Positions 4,882 through 12,771 of a stretch of 13,524 nucleotides of DNA are shown piece after piece. The translations under genes were made by a program, and so were the position numbers. Positions within the stretch are counted from its first letter, which is position 1. Every line of letters starts with the position of its first letter. The stretch is from Lachnospiraceae bacterium UBA4260 (GTDB lineage: Bacteria; Bacillota; Clostridia; Lachnospirales; Lachnospiraceae), in contig DGWK01000027.1 in the NCBI GenBank assembly GCA_002395235.1, forward strand, positions 328 through 13,851, written 5' to 3'. The notes beneath the pieces are model-generated. The model did not search any database and was not told where the DNA came from. It saw only the letters and a list, made by a program, of their open reading frames with translations.

Positions 4882-6021
4882 ATGGACAAAAAAGCGATCA
4901 ATGAGATAAGAAAACTGGTCAAGCCCGACAGCTGCATCGACAGGATCCGGGCCTGCTACGTAAATGAAGAGGGCGAAGTCATCCGGGAGATCCACGATTC
5001 TCTGGCAACTATGGAAAAGGAATCCATGGAAAAATACTGCGAGATCCTGCGCGGCGCCATGTCCGGCAAGCTCGGCCGCAATCTCTTCAACATGGAATTT
5101 CCTCTCGAGGAAGAGGCCGAAGGCGGCCGCCAGCAGCTTCTCTACCTGCTTCAGCAGTCGGAGCTGAAAAATGACGAGCTCCTGACTCTCTTTTTTAACA
5201 AAATAGTGGAGAACTTCCGGTGCGAGACCAAATACCTGATCCTCCTGATGCACGGCGTCTACGATATTCCCGCCAAGGGAACGGACAACGCCGACATGGA
5301 AGACGCCTCCGATTACGTCTACTCCTTCCTTCTGTGCTGTATCTGCCCTGTGACGCTCATGAAAGAAGGCCTGTGCTACGACGAAGAGGCATGCACCTTC
5401 CTGGACCGCCGCACGGACTGGGCCGTCCAGAAGCCGGTCAGCGGTTTTCTGTTCCCCGCCTACAACGACAGGCAGCCCGATCTGCACAGTCTCCTCTACT
5501 ACTGCCGCAAAGAGGATGAGCGCCACGAAGAGATCAGCCATGACCTTCTCGGCTGCGTCCTGCCCATCCCCGAGTCGGACCAGAAGGAGCTCTTCAAGAG
5601 TATGGTGGAGCAGACGCTGGGACGCAACTGCGATTTTGAGAATGTCAAGGCCATCAATGACGCCGTCACAGAGATCATCGAGCAGAACAAGGACTCCGGT
5701 GAGCCCGTCATGATCGAGAAACAGCAGATGCGCCGCCTCCTTTCGGAAAACGGCGCCGACCAGTCCGTTCTGGGCGATTTTGACAACGCCTATGACGAAG
5801 CAGTCGGGGAAGGCGTCCCTCTGATGGCCGAGAACCTCGTCGAGACAAGCCGTCTGGAGGTCAAATCTCCCTCCCTCAAGATCAGCGTCAAGGCGGATAT
5901 GGCAGATATGCTCAAGACCAGAGTCATTGACGGAATGGAATACCTGCTGATCCCCGTCGTGGACGAACTGGAAGTCAACGGCATCCGTATTCTGCAGACC
6001 AAAAGAGACAGCGCCGAGTGA
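4882..6021 (+). CDS. DUF4317 family protein
   Basis: This 379-residue protein matches DUF4317, a family found mainly in Lachnospiraceae and relatives, over its full length: the N-terminal MDKKAINEIRKLV, then GKLGRNLFNMEFPLE, MHGVYDIPAKGTDN, VYSFLLCCICPVTL, GFLFPAYNDRQPDLHSLLYY, LGCVLPIP and the C-terminal LEVNGIRIL. No signal peptide or membrane segment is present, so it is cytoplasmic. Its function is unknown. It starts at ATG 4882 after a CGAGG ribosome binding site 8 bases upstream. It is alone on the plus strand, divergent from the S1 gene and convergent with the rhomboid operon. Its stop codon lies in the loop of a GACAGCG/CGCTGTC hairpin (6007-6028). Confidence 0.88.
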   Translation: MDKKAINEIRKLVKPDSCIDRIRACYVNEEGEVIREIHDSLATMEKESMEKYCEILRGAMSGKLGRNLFNMEFPLEEEAEGGRQQLLYLLQQSELKNDELLTLFFNKIVENFRCETKYLILLMHGVYDIPAKGTDNADMEDASDYVYSFLLCCICPVTLMKEGLCYDEEACTFLDRRTDWAVQKPVSGFLFPAYNDRQPDLHSLLYYCRKEDERHEEISHDLLGCVLPIPESDQKELFKSMVEQTLGRNCDFENVKAINDAVTEIIEQNKDSGEPVMIEKQQMRRLLSENGADQSVLGDFDNAYDEAVGEGVPLMAENLVETSRLEVKSPSLKISVKADMADMLKTRVIDGMEYLLIPVVDELEVNGIRILQTKRDSAE

Positions 6022-6034
6022 CGCTGTCCCGTTT
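6007..6034 (+). terminator. Possible weak terminator of DUF4317
   Basis: GACAGCG (6007-6013) and CGCTGTC (6022-6028) form a 7-bp stem whose loop contains the DUF4317 stop codon. Only a short GTTT follows. It may end transcription weakly or protect the 3' end. Confidence 0.3.
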
Positions 6035-6063
6035 CAGAATTTACCGGATCATTAAAGCCTGCG

Positions 6064-6084
6064 AGGCGGGCCGCCGCGCCGCCT
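6064..6084 (-). terminator. GC-rich hairpin after the six-gene operon
   Basis: AGGCGG (6064-6069) and CCGCCT (6079-6084) flank a 9-base GC-rich loop directly after the rhomboid stop codon. On the minus strand it is followed by CGCAGGCTTTAAT, a poor U-tract. It is the only candidate terminator for the long minus-strand operon. Confidence 0.35.
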
Positions 6085-6723
6085 TCACCGAAGATCGCGC
6101 AGGTCCACATCATCCAGTGTGGCCGTGAGCAGAACGCCCAGCACGACTCCGAAGGCCAGGCCGCCCACGTGCGCCGCATTGTCCGTATAAGGGGTCCTGA
6201 ACCCTGCATAAACCGCATAGAAAACTGCGAACCCCGCTCTGACCAGCATGGAAGAGCCGGTCCGCAGTTTTTTTCTGCCCCTTATGATGAGGACCAGCAG
6301 CGCTCCCATCACGCCGAACACGGCCCCGCTCGCCCCCACGGAATATGTGTTGACCCCTTGCGCCCGATCGTATAGGACCGAAATGACATTGCCGCTGACG
6401 CCTGCGACCAGGTACAGAATCAGATATTTGATGTGCCCCAGGTTCCTCTCCACGGCGTTGCCCATCAGGATCTGCACGAGCATGTTGCTTCCGATGTGGT
6501 AGAGCCCCGAGTGGAGAAAGACCGATGTCAGAAGCCTGTAGTACTCTTTCCGGTCCAGGACCAGGTCTGTGCCGCAGCGCCCCGCCGCATACAGCCGGTT
6601 CCCCGTGAGCAGGCACAGCGCGAAGACCGCAACCTGCAAGGCCGCAAGCGCGATATTCACACGGCAGTAGCTGTATTTATGCAATTCCTGTATGAGTGAT
6701 TCCTGATTCGACGATTCCTGCAT
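6085..6723 (-). CDS. Rhomboid family intramembrane serine protease
   Basis: The 212-residue membrane protein has about six hydrophobic segments after a short cytoplasmic start. Rhomboid hallmarks are present: HSGLYHIGSN (His71, His76, Asn80) in the second membrane segment, the catalytic serine Ser132 in GASGAVFG, and the catalytic His185 in NAAHVGGL. Rhomboids cut transmembrane proteins within the membrane. No accessory zinc-finger or cytosolic domain is present, so it is a minimal form. The ATG at 6723 follows GAGAGGA with 6 bases between. It is the last gene of the minus-strand operon, 10 bases after the ROK-like gene. A neighbouring membrane protein, such as the carboxypeptidase or the two-TM protein, could be a substrate, but that is only inference. 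Confidence 0.92.
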   Translation of the reverse strand: MQESSNQESLIQELHKYSYCRVNIALAALQVAVFALCLLTGNRLYAAGRCGTDLVLDRKEYYRLLTSVFLHSGLYHIGSNMLVQILMGNAVERNLGHIKYLILYLVAGVSGNVISVLYDRAQGVNTYSVGASGAVFGVMGALLVLIIRGRKKLRTGSSMLVRAGFAVFYAVYAGFRTPYTDNAAHVGGLAFGVVLGVLLTATLDDVDLRDLR

Positions 6724-6733
6724 TGGTGTCCTC

Positions 6734-8425
6734 TCAGTCCTCTTCCAGTCCCAGGCAGGCGAAGTGCAGCGCTCCCACGGCCTGCGCGAACTGCGCCACC
6801 GTGAACACCGGGTCGCCCTCCAGCTGCCTCATCAGAGGCGTGACCGCCAGGGCGGCGTCCGCATTTCGGATCACAAGGGAAGGCTCCCTCGAGACTGCGC
6901 CCTCTTTGATCAGGTCAAAACATTCCTGCCTCTTGACAAGTCTTCCGAACAGCGTTCGCTCTTTTGCCGCCGGGTGGAGAATATACTCATTTTCCGCCCA
7001 GGTGACGGCGATATACTCTCCGATCTTCCTGAAAATGTCGCGGCAGACTTCGCTCTCACCGCCGGCCGCTTTCTCCATGAAGAATTCCAGGCACTCCTTG
7101 CGTCTGTCTTTGGGCGCAGTGGGAACTTCTATGAAGGATCCGTCCTCACTTACCCTGAAGAGCCCTTTTCTGAGCACTTCCTCATAGAGGGCCGGCTCCC
7201 TTTTCGGAAGCTCCTTGCAGGCCAGTCGGAACACGCCGGACTGTCCGGTGTACTTCTGCAGCGTTCCGGGAAGAAGTGTATTGACGCTGCGGCAGCTCCG
7301 TACATCCTCCGCGCTGTACTGCCTCGCTGTCCTGCTTCCCAGGTCGATAATGCTCTGGTAGACCTCCAGGGGAATCTGCGGAATGGAGCCGTCCGCGCGA
7401 ACCCAGCCCGTGCCCAGCTCTGTCCCCAGACTGTAGGCAATAAAGCCTTTCGATACGTCTTCTCCCCGCGCCGTCATCTCTACCGCGTCCGTGAAGGCCG
7501 CCATCGGCCCGTCGTTGCAGCAGGACACGGCGCTGCCGCTCACCGTAAACTTGCCGAGCTGTGCGCAGAGTCCGGTGAGCACAGCAAACTGCTCCTCGTA
7601 GTCCCTGTCCTCGTTCTCTCTCAGGCCCTTTGTCTTGGTGGTCTCGCCGCCGACGATCTTGTTATGGATGATCACGTCCGGCCAGCTCAGGCCGATCCCG
7701 TCCCACTTTCTGCCGCCTCCGAACTGCTCCATCAGGCGCTCTGCTGCTTCCAGCACAGGCCCTGTGAGCTGTTCCACGCAGGAGAAGGAGGCGGGCGCCC
7801 AGTTCAGCTCCTCACAGTGAACGAGCTTTCCGTCAAGGCTGACGGCGAACTTGATATCCGTTCCGCCGACATCGATCCCCAGAAGAAACGCCTTCTGCGC
7901 CCTCGCGGGAAGAAGCGCGAACACGGGCTTTCCGACCGGTTCCGACGGAGTCACCGCGGGCTCCGTCTCCTCGCTCAGGTCCCTGACCTCGATTGAGAAT
8001 TCCCTGCTTCCTCCAAAAAGCGCCGCAACGGTCCTCTCATTTACATTGAGGCTCTTTCCGTATCCGGTCCTCTCTGTTTTGGCAAGTTCCGTCTGGAAAT
8101 CTTCCCTGAGTCCCTCCGCGATCTGCACCAGCTCCTCGTTGCTCCTGTCCAGATAGACGACAATGCGGAGCGCCCCCAGTGTGGACAGGAGATTGAAGAC
8201 GAAGGCCCTTATGTATTCAGCGACGAATTCTTTCTGCTCTGCGTTTTCCCACCTCGGAAGAGCCATTCGGAACACTTCCGTCTCACCTTCGTACATGCGG
8301 ACATGGATATGAAAGGCCAGCGTCCCGATCCTGTCAAAAGAGCGCCTCACATCCGTGATATAGACCTCCCGGTCTTCCTTTGCTTTTCTCAGAAAGTCAT
8401 CAATACACTCACTCTGCCTGCTCAT
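6734..8425 (-). CDS. ROK-like sugar kinase-fold protein with extra N-terminal domain
   Basis: About 563 residues. Residues about 1-170 form an unrecognised alpha/beta domain ending in a Glu/Pro linker. The ASKHA/ROK part begins at about 184 with the ATP phosphate-1 motif GIDVGGTDIK. It continues with GIGLSWPD, the probable catalytic Asp in CCNDGPMAAF (about 295), and the phosphate-2 motif SLGTELGTGW (about 323-332). ROK kinases phosphorylate hexoses or N-acetylhexosamines. The ROK zinc motif (HxCxCGxxGC-like) is not seen; instead there is a long C-terminal region with LPGTLQKYTGQSGVFRLA and TVAQFAQAVGAL. The substrate is unknown. It overlaps the two-TM gene upstream by 17 bases (20 if a GTG at 8428 is used), so translation is probably coupled. 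The upstream isomerase gene suggests a sugar substrate. Confidence 0.8.
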   Translation of the reverse strand: MSRQSECIDDFLRKAKEDREVYITDVRRSFDRIGTLAFHIHVRMYEGETEVFRMALPRWENAEQKEFVAEYIRAFVFNLLSTLGALRIVVYLDRSNEELVQIAEGLREDFQTELAKTERTGYGKSLNVNERTVAALFGGSREFSIEVRDLSEETEPAVTPSEPVGKPVFALLPARAQKAFLLGIDVGGTDIKFAVSLDGKLVHCEELNWAPASFSCVEQLTGPVLEAAERLMEQFGGGRKWDGIGLSWPDVIIHNKIVGGETTKTKGLRENEDRDYEEQFAVLTGLCAQLGKFTVSGSAVSCCNDGPMAAFTDAVEMTARGEDVSKGFIAYSLGTELGTGWVRADGSIPQIPLEVYQSIIDLGSRTARQYSAEDVRSCRSVNTLLPGTLQKYTGQSGVFRLACKELPKREPALYEEVLRKGLFRVSEDGSFIEVPTAPKDRRKECLEFFMEKAAGGESEVCRDIFRKIGEYIAVTWAENEYILHPAAKERTLFGRLVKRQECFDLIKEGAVSREPSLVIRNADAALAVTPLMRQLEGDPVFTVAQFAQAVGALHFACLGLEED

Positions 8426-8912
8426 CACCTGTTTTCTCCTTTTTGATCTCTTCGAGGAGATCGTCGATCTCCACCGTGTACTTTCCTTTTTCCCGGGAAT
8501 CTATGCGGACAGTGACTTCTCTCCCTATTATTTCCTTTCCGGGATATTCGTCAAAAGATCGACTGGTATACGTCTCTTCCCTGCCCGTCAGCGGGTCATT
8601 CCTGGTGCAGATCACGTAGTAAACCGTCTTCTCTCCCGCCGTGCGGAGGTTTCTCGTAACGCCCTTTACTTTGGCCTTGATCGTTCGCTCCCCTCCCGGC
8701 AGAAGGAGCCGGCTCTCCCCCGTGAGCAGGTCATTCCTGATCATGACGCCGCCCGCCACTATGCACACGGCGGCCGGAATGCTGCACGCCATAAAATACT
8801 GCGAATTGCCGGTCCTGAGGCTCACGATCACACCGATTGCCGCGATTGCCAGACTGAGCAGAACAAGCACACCTCCGATCAAAGTATTTCTGCCAAACCT
8901 GTTATTCTCCAT
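8409..8912 (-). CDS. Two-TM membrane protein of unknown function
   Basis: About 167 residues with two hydrophobic segments near the N-terminus (TLIGGVLVLLSLAIAAIGVI and YFMACSIPAAVCIVAGGVMI). A soluble, probably cytoplasmic, beta-rich C-terminal domain follows (TIKAKVKGVTRN, KTVYYVICTRND, EVTVRIDSREKGKYTVEIDD) with a charged tail. The layout recalls DUF3592-type proteins, but I do not recognise the family with confidence. The ATG at 8912 is preferred to 8927 because GAGGTGGG lies just before it. It overlaps the ROK-like gene by 17 bases and follows the esterase gene after 49 bases, a gap that holds the 12-bp palindrome CGGGAATTCCCG (8929-8940). Confidence 0.72.
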   Translation of the reverse strand: MENNRFGRNTLIGGVLVLLSLAIAAIGVIVSLRTGNSQYFMACSIPAAVCIVAGGVMIRNDLLTGESRLLLPGGERTIKAKVKGVTRNLRTAGEKTVYYVICTRNDPLTGREETYTSRSFDEYPGKEIIGREVTVRIDSREKGKYTVEIDDLLEEIKKEKTGDEQAE

Positions 8913-8961
8913 AGAGTCCCACCTCATACGGGAATTCCCGCGGCTTCGCCTGTTTTCAGAC

Positions 8962-10050
8962 TCACTGCGCGATCCCGTGAACTGTCAAATATTCAGCCAA
9001 AACCTCTGCGACTTTTCTGTGGGCCGCCCGTCCCGGGTGGTCCCTGCTGCCATAGTCTTCCTCCGCCGTCGAATTCAGGAACAGGTAATCGTTCCTCTGA
9101 TCTCCACAGCTTTTTCTGAATCTGTCAAAAGCTCTTTTTATGGAGTCTTCCAGTCCGTGTCCGAGCATTCCGTAGCACCACAGAAGATAGCTGTCCGGAT
9201 TGCGCCTTCTGAGCTTTTCCAGAAATCTGAGCACTGCCTCCTCAAATTCCCGCTCCGTACAGTCCTCCACCGTATCAATTGCCATCTCGTCGTTGGTCCC
9301 CAGGTTTACGATCACCGCGTCCGGCCTCCAGCTCGAAAAGTCCCACTCCTCAAAAGCGCCTTTTTTTCTGTTGCGCTCCCCGCGCAGTACCCCGCAGACC
9401 TGATCGTAGTAAAGCGGCATCGCTTCCTTGCGAACGCCCTCGAAGGAGAAGCAGGTCCCCCAGCCGCTCTGGCTCAGGACACTGTACTCCGCGCCGAGTT
9501 TCTCCGCGGTCAGATACTCATATGTGTGCACTGCGCTGAAGCACCCGGAGTTCCACTCCTTGTAGTCACGGGCTCCTGCCAGTCCTTCGCCGGAAGTCAG
9601 GCTGTCCCCGATAAACTCAAGCTTCAAGGCCGGCTCCGGCACGTCCTCAAAGACTCCGTCCGTGATCAGCCCGCAGATTGCCAGGCTGTTTCTGGGGTCC
9701 AGATGCATGGCCTGCGTGTCCCTGACGATGCGCACGTCGCGCACCGCATTTCCGTCCATTCCTCTGAAAAGGCAGATCTCGCTCCTGCCTCTTGGTACCA
9801 TAAAGCGCTGAAGCAGCGCTCCGTTCACCATCACGTCCACCCAGTTTTCAAAGATCATGTAATTGGAGTCCAGGATCACCCATAGTTCGGTCGCTCTCAG
9901 GCGCAGCTGCAGCGCGGAACCGGTCCAGAACAGGTTCAAGGGATCCACGGACCCGTCCGTCCTGCCCAGCACCCTGTAGTGCCGGTTCCTTTCCAGATCT
10001 CTGAGATTGTATTCCTGAAGATGATCCATTAACAATGCTGTGTTCCTCAC
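8962..10050 (-). CDS. SGNH/GDSL esterase, CE2-like carbohydrate deacetylase
   Basis: The 362-residue protein has the two-domain layout of carbohydrate esterase family 2. An N-terminal beta-sandwich (about 20-140: RHYRVLGRTDGS, FWTGSALQLRLRATELWV, FENWVDVMVNG) is followed by an SGNH hydrolase domain with the nucleophile in IGDSLTSGEG (Ser150), NLGTND (251-254) and DHPGRAAH (His338). CE2 enzymes remove acetyl groups from sugars, classically 6-O-acetyl groups. No signal peptide is visible, so a cytoplasmic enzyme acting on imported or intracellular sugars is likely. The GTG at 10048-10050 overlaps the carboxypeptidase stop in a GTGA, typical of coupled translation; an ATG at 10029 is the alternative. 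Confidence 0.85.
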   Translation of the reverse strand: MRNTALLMDHLQEYNLRDLERNRHYRVLGRTDGSVDPLNLFWTGSALQLRLRATELWVILDSNYMIFENWVDVMVNGALLQRFMVPRGRSEICLFRGMDGNAVRDVRIVRDTQAMHLDPRNSLAICGLITDGVFEDVPEPALKLEFIGDSLTSGEGLAGARDYKEWNSGCFSAVHTYEYLTAEKLGAEYSVLSQSGWGTCFSFEGVRKEAMPLYYDQVCGVLRGERNRKKGAFEEWDFSSWRPDAVIVNLGTNDEMAIDTVEDCTEREFEEAVLRFLEKLRRRNPDSYLLWCYGMLGHGLEDSIKRAFDRFRKSCGDQRNDYLFLNSTAEEDYGSRDHPGRAAHRKVAEVLAEYLTVHGIAQ

Positions 10051-11498
10051 TCTGTAAAGGCTGTATAGATATCCACGTGGTCATAAATGCATGCCCAGGT
10101 GCTGTAAGTGTCCGCCGTCACGCAGATGTAATGTCCGCCGTTGTCCGATTCCTGGTAGCTTGCCGCGCAGAATCCCGATTCCGAGACATATCCGGTCTTG
10201 GCGCAGATCACTGTGCCATGCGTGTCCTTGTCCTCAATTCTTCTCAAGAACCAGTTTGAAATATCGATGCTCGGCGAGTCCTCTCCTCCCGAAGGCGGTA
10301 CTTCGTAATAATGGCAGGAGAGAACTTCTCTGCAGGTCTCATTGTCTATGGCCGCCCTTAGAATTGTCGCCATATCAAGGGCCGTGCAGTAGTGGTCTTC
10401 GTCATAGGCTCCCACCACATTGGTGAAGTGCGCCGTGTCGGATATGCCCAGCTCTTCAAGTTTTTTGTTCATCATGTCAACAAACTTTTCCTGGGAACCG
10501 GCCGTGTACTCCGCCAGCGCCTGCGCGGCGTCCGCGCCCGAGGGGAGGATCGTCCCGTACAAAAGACTGCGGATCGTGGGCGTATCGCCTATATTCCATC
10601 CCACCTGGCTCATCTGGTTGGTGAAGACATAATCCGTGATATCCTGTGTGATCTCGAAGGTATCTGTGTCGAGCCTCTTCAGGTCTATGTTCTCGACTGC
10701 CACCAGAAGCGTCAATATTTTGGTCATGGAAGCGGGGTTCATAATGGTGTCATAATCTTTGCCCGCGACGACCGTGCCGTCCACAAGATCCACCAGGACG
10801 GCATAGCTGCTCTCCACTTCCTCGGGCATCTCTGCCGTCTTGTCCGTGGCCTTGAAATCATAGCTCGCATTGAGCCCCGGGATCTTGGCGGCCTCTGCTC
10901 GCGCCTTCTCCTCTTCCGCGGCCTTGCGCGAAGCTGCGAGCGCTCCCTCTTCCTCCGCCTTCTCGCGGGAGGACTTCTGCGCGGCGTCTTCCGCCGCCTT
11001 CGCTTCCTCGGCCGCTTTGCGGGAGGCCTCCGCCGCCGCTTCCTCGGCCGCCTTGCGGGAGGCTTCTGCCGCCGCTTCCTCGGCTGCCTTGCGGGAGGCT
11101 TCTGCTGCCGCTTCCTCAGCCGCCTTGCGGGAGGCTTCCGCTGCCGCCTCCTCCGCTATCTTGCGGGACGCGGCCGCTGCCGCCTCCTGCTCGAGTACGT
11201 TTCTTCTGTGGATCCTGAATGCCGCAAAACCGATTCCGCCGGCAAGTATCACAAAAATCGCCGCCAGGATCGCCATTCTGATCCGGATCTGCCTCTCGCG
11301 GCGCCTGCGGGCAGCCGCCGCGCGTAGCCGCCTCGCTTCTCTCCGCTGCCGCGCCTGCCTGTCGTCGCCGGAACTTTCTCCGGCGCTCTGCCTGACCGGT
11401 TCGCCGCCGGCCTGCTGCCGGACGTCTTCCGGTCTCTTTTCTCTCCGGTCGCCGGCCTTCTGTCTCTTATCCTGTTGTCTTATCTGCTTATCTGCCAT
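10047..11498 (-). CDS. Serine-type D-Ala-D-Ala carboxypeptidase (S11) with membrane anchor and repeat stalk
   Basis: About 483 residues. An Arg/Gln-rich cytoplasmic N-terminus (about 75 residues) leads to one membrane segment (MAILAAIFVILAGGIGFAAF), then an Ala/Glu/Lys/Arg helical stalk of about 100 residues with tandem 12-residue repeats (AAAEASRKAAEE). The extracytoplasmic peptidase-S11 domain has SMTK (about 260-263, catalytic Ser and Lys) and AKTGYVSESG (about 436). The usual SGN motif is SGAD (about 323), so its Asn is Ala. Such enzymes trim the terminal D-Ala of peptidoglycan stem peptides. An N-terminal anchor differs from the classic cleaved signal peptide plus C-terminal amphipathic anchor. 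The ATG at 11498 is used; a TTG at 11507 is possible. The gap to the isomerase gene is 5 bases. Confidence 0.88.
   Translation of the reverse strand: MADKQIRQQDKRQKAGDRREKRPEDVRQQAGGEPVRQSAGESSGDDRQARQRREARRLRAAAARRRRERQIRIRMAILAAIFVILAGGIGFAAFRIHRRNVLEQEAAAAASRKIAEEAAAEASRKAAEEAAAEASRKAAEEAAAEASRKAAEEAAAEASRKAAEEAKAAEDAAQKSSREKAEEEGALAASRKAAEEEKARAEAAKIPGLNASYDFKATDKTAEMPEEVESSYAVLVDLVDGTVVAGKDYDTIMNPASMTKILTLLVAVENIDLKRLDTDTFEITQDITDYVFTNQMSQVGWNIGDTPTIRSLLYGTILPSGADAAQALAEYTAGSQEKFVDMMNKKLEELGISDTAHFTNVVGAYDEDHYCTALDMATILRAAIDNETCREVLSCHYYEVPPSGGEDSPSIDISNWFLRRIEDKDTHGTVICAKTGYVSESGFCAASYQESDNGGHYICVTADTYSTWACIYDHVDIYTAFTE
11006..11185 (-). repeat. Five tandem 36-bp units in the carboxypeptidase stalk
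   Basis: Units start at 11006, 11042, 11078, 11114 and 11150 (plus-strand reading CCTCGGCCGCTTTGCGGGAG and onward). The middle ones differ at only a few bases and the last is more diverged. Each encodes 12 residues of an Ala-rich helix (AAAEASRKAAEE register). Weaker copies extend to about 10920. The tract could change length by slippage without altering the frame. Confidence 0.85.
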
Positions 11499-11503
11499 GC
11501 CTG

Positions 11504-12742
11504 TCAAATCTTCTTTCCCTGCTTCACTGCCGGCGCGATCGAAAGATCCGCCGCATAATACGGGATCAGCATGGACTGGAAAGCGTGATAGAGATCCGAC
11601 TTTCCGGGCCAGACTGTTGTGAGGAGGTTGTTGTCCCGATCCAGCTGATGGAACCAGGAGCCGTTTACGTGGTCCATGACTTTCTCATCCAGATACTGCA
11701 TGAACTGCGCATACAGATCCGCATATTTCTCGCGCCCGGTCACATGATAGAGCGTCGCCGAAGTATTGATCGCCTCCGCAAGCGTCCAGTGCATGCGGTC
11801 ATGGACGACCGGCTGCCCGTTCCAGTCCGTCGTATACACGACGCCGGGCGCCCCGTCCGAATTCCATCCGTCCGAGATCGCGCGGTTAAAGAGATTTTCT
11901 GCGGCGTCAATATATTTTGCCGCTTTCTCCCTGTCATCGCCGAAAGTAGAGAGCGCCCACTGCGTGATCAGACGCGCCCACTCGATGCCGTGGCCGGGCG
12001 TCGCGCCATAAGGCTTGAACTGGTCATCGGGCTTGTCCTTATTGCACTCGAGATCCGCCTTCCAGTCGCTGCTGTAGTGCTCGGGGATCCTCCAGTCGTT
12101 GCCGGAAGCCCAGCCCAGCACGTGATCGATGATCCTGCCGGCGCGAACTCTGAACTTCTCATCTCCCGTGACATCCGCAGCCGCCAGAAAGGCCTCCACG
12201 GTGTGCATGTTCGCGTTGAGCCCGCGGTAAGAATCCAGGACCGTGAACTCCGTGTTCCATGTGTCGCAGGAGAGTCCTTCCTCCTCGTTCCAGAAGCGCT
12301 TGTCGTAGAGGGCGATCGCCTCATCCAACAGTTCCTGCGCGCCGGGGCGTCCCGCGAGCACCGCGCTCGAAGCCGCCAGGATCACGAACGCGTGCGCATA
12401 GCACTGCTTCATCGGCAAAATATCGCCGTCAGCCGTTCTTCCGCTGTACCATCCTCCGTTCTCCTTGTCGCAGAGTTCGCCGCGAAGCCCCTTCAGGGCT
12501 GCATCCGCCAGTTCTTCACTGCCGGGATGCCCCAGGAATGTGCCGATGCTGTAGACATGGCACATACGGGATGTGATCCACGTCTCGCGAGGTCTTTCCT
12601 TCCAGGGCGTTCCGTCATCGCCGAGATAGTAGGATCCCCCGCCGGGAGAAGGAAATTTGTGTCCGAAGCTCAGAAGATTCTCTGCGTTTTCTCTGAGAAA
12701 TTCCCTGTTCTGATCCGTGTCGATCTGATATTTGGCCTGCAT
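11504..12742 (-). CDS. AGE-family sugar isomerase/epimerase (YihS-like)
   Basis: The 412-residue cytoplasmic protein matches the (alpha/alpha)6-barrel N-acylglucosamine 2-epimerase (AGE) superfamily. Recognisable active-site stretches in order are MKQCYAHAFVILAASSA, LNANMHTVEAFLAAADVTGD, WRIPEHYSSDW, YGATPGHGIEWARL and VHDRMHWTLAEAINTSA. These are closer to the aldose-ketose isomerase (YihS/mannose isomerase) branch than to true GlcNAc 2-epimerases, but the substrate cannot be fixed from this alone. The ATG at 12742 is chosen over an upstream one at 12814 because a near-perfect AAGGAGGG lies 6 bases before it. It is the first gene of the six-gene operon, and a large inverted repeat lies 30 bases upstream in its leader. 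Confidence 0.87.
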   Translation of the reverse strand: MQAKYQIDTDQNREFLRENAENLLSFGHKFPSPGGGSYYLGDDGTPWKERPRETWITSRMCHVYSIGTFLGHPGSEELADAALKGLRGELCDKENGGWYSGRTADGDILPMKQCYAHAFVILAASSAVLAGRPGAQELLDEAIALYDKRFWNEEEGLSCDTWNTEFTVLDSYRGLNANMHTVEAFLAAADVTGDEKFRVRAGRIIDHVLGWASGNDWRIPEHYSSDWKADLECNKDKPDDQFKPYGATPGHGIEWARLITQWALSTFGDDREKAAKYIDAAENLFNRAISDGWNSDGAPGVVYTTDWNGQPVVHDRMHWTLAEAINTSATLYHVTGREKYADLYAQFMQYLDEKVMDHVNGSWFHQLDRDNNLLTTVWPGKSDLYHAFQSMLIPYYAADLSIAPAVKQGKKI

Positions 12743-12771
12743 AATTACCCTCCTTTTTGTTTTTTTCAGCA

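Noticed and set aside
6764..7996. Open frame of 410 codons on the plus strand
   Set aside because: It is a shadow of the ROK-like gene caused by GC-rich codon use, with no ribosome binding site or recognisable domain.
8641..9885. Open frame of 414 codons on the plus strand
   Set aside because: It is antisense to the two-TM and esterase genes and reads through their junction; the minus-strand proteins are clear homologues.
11006..11185. CRISPR-like array of 36-bp units
   Set aside because: The units are contiguous without spacers and keep the reading frame of the carboxypeptidase stalk.
10392..11327. Arg/Gly/Leu-rich open frame on the plus strand
   Set aside because: It is the complement of the carboxypeptidase stalk repeats; the low-complexity product reflects the repeat DNA.
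6085..12742. Anti-phage defence island
   Set aside because: None of the six proteins carries a nuclease, ATPase or sensor domain typical of defence systems; the content fits sugar and wall metabolism.
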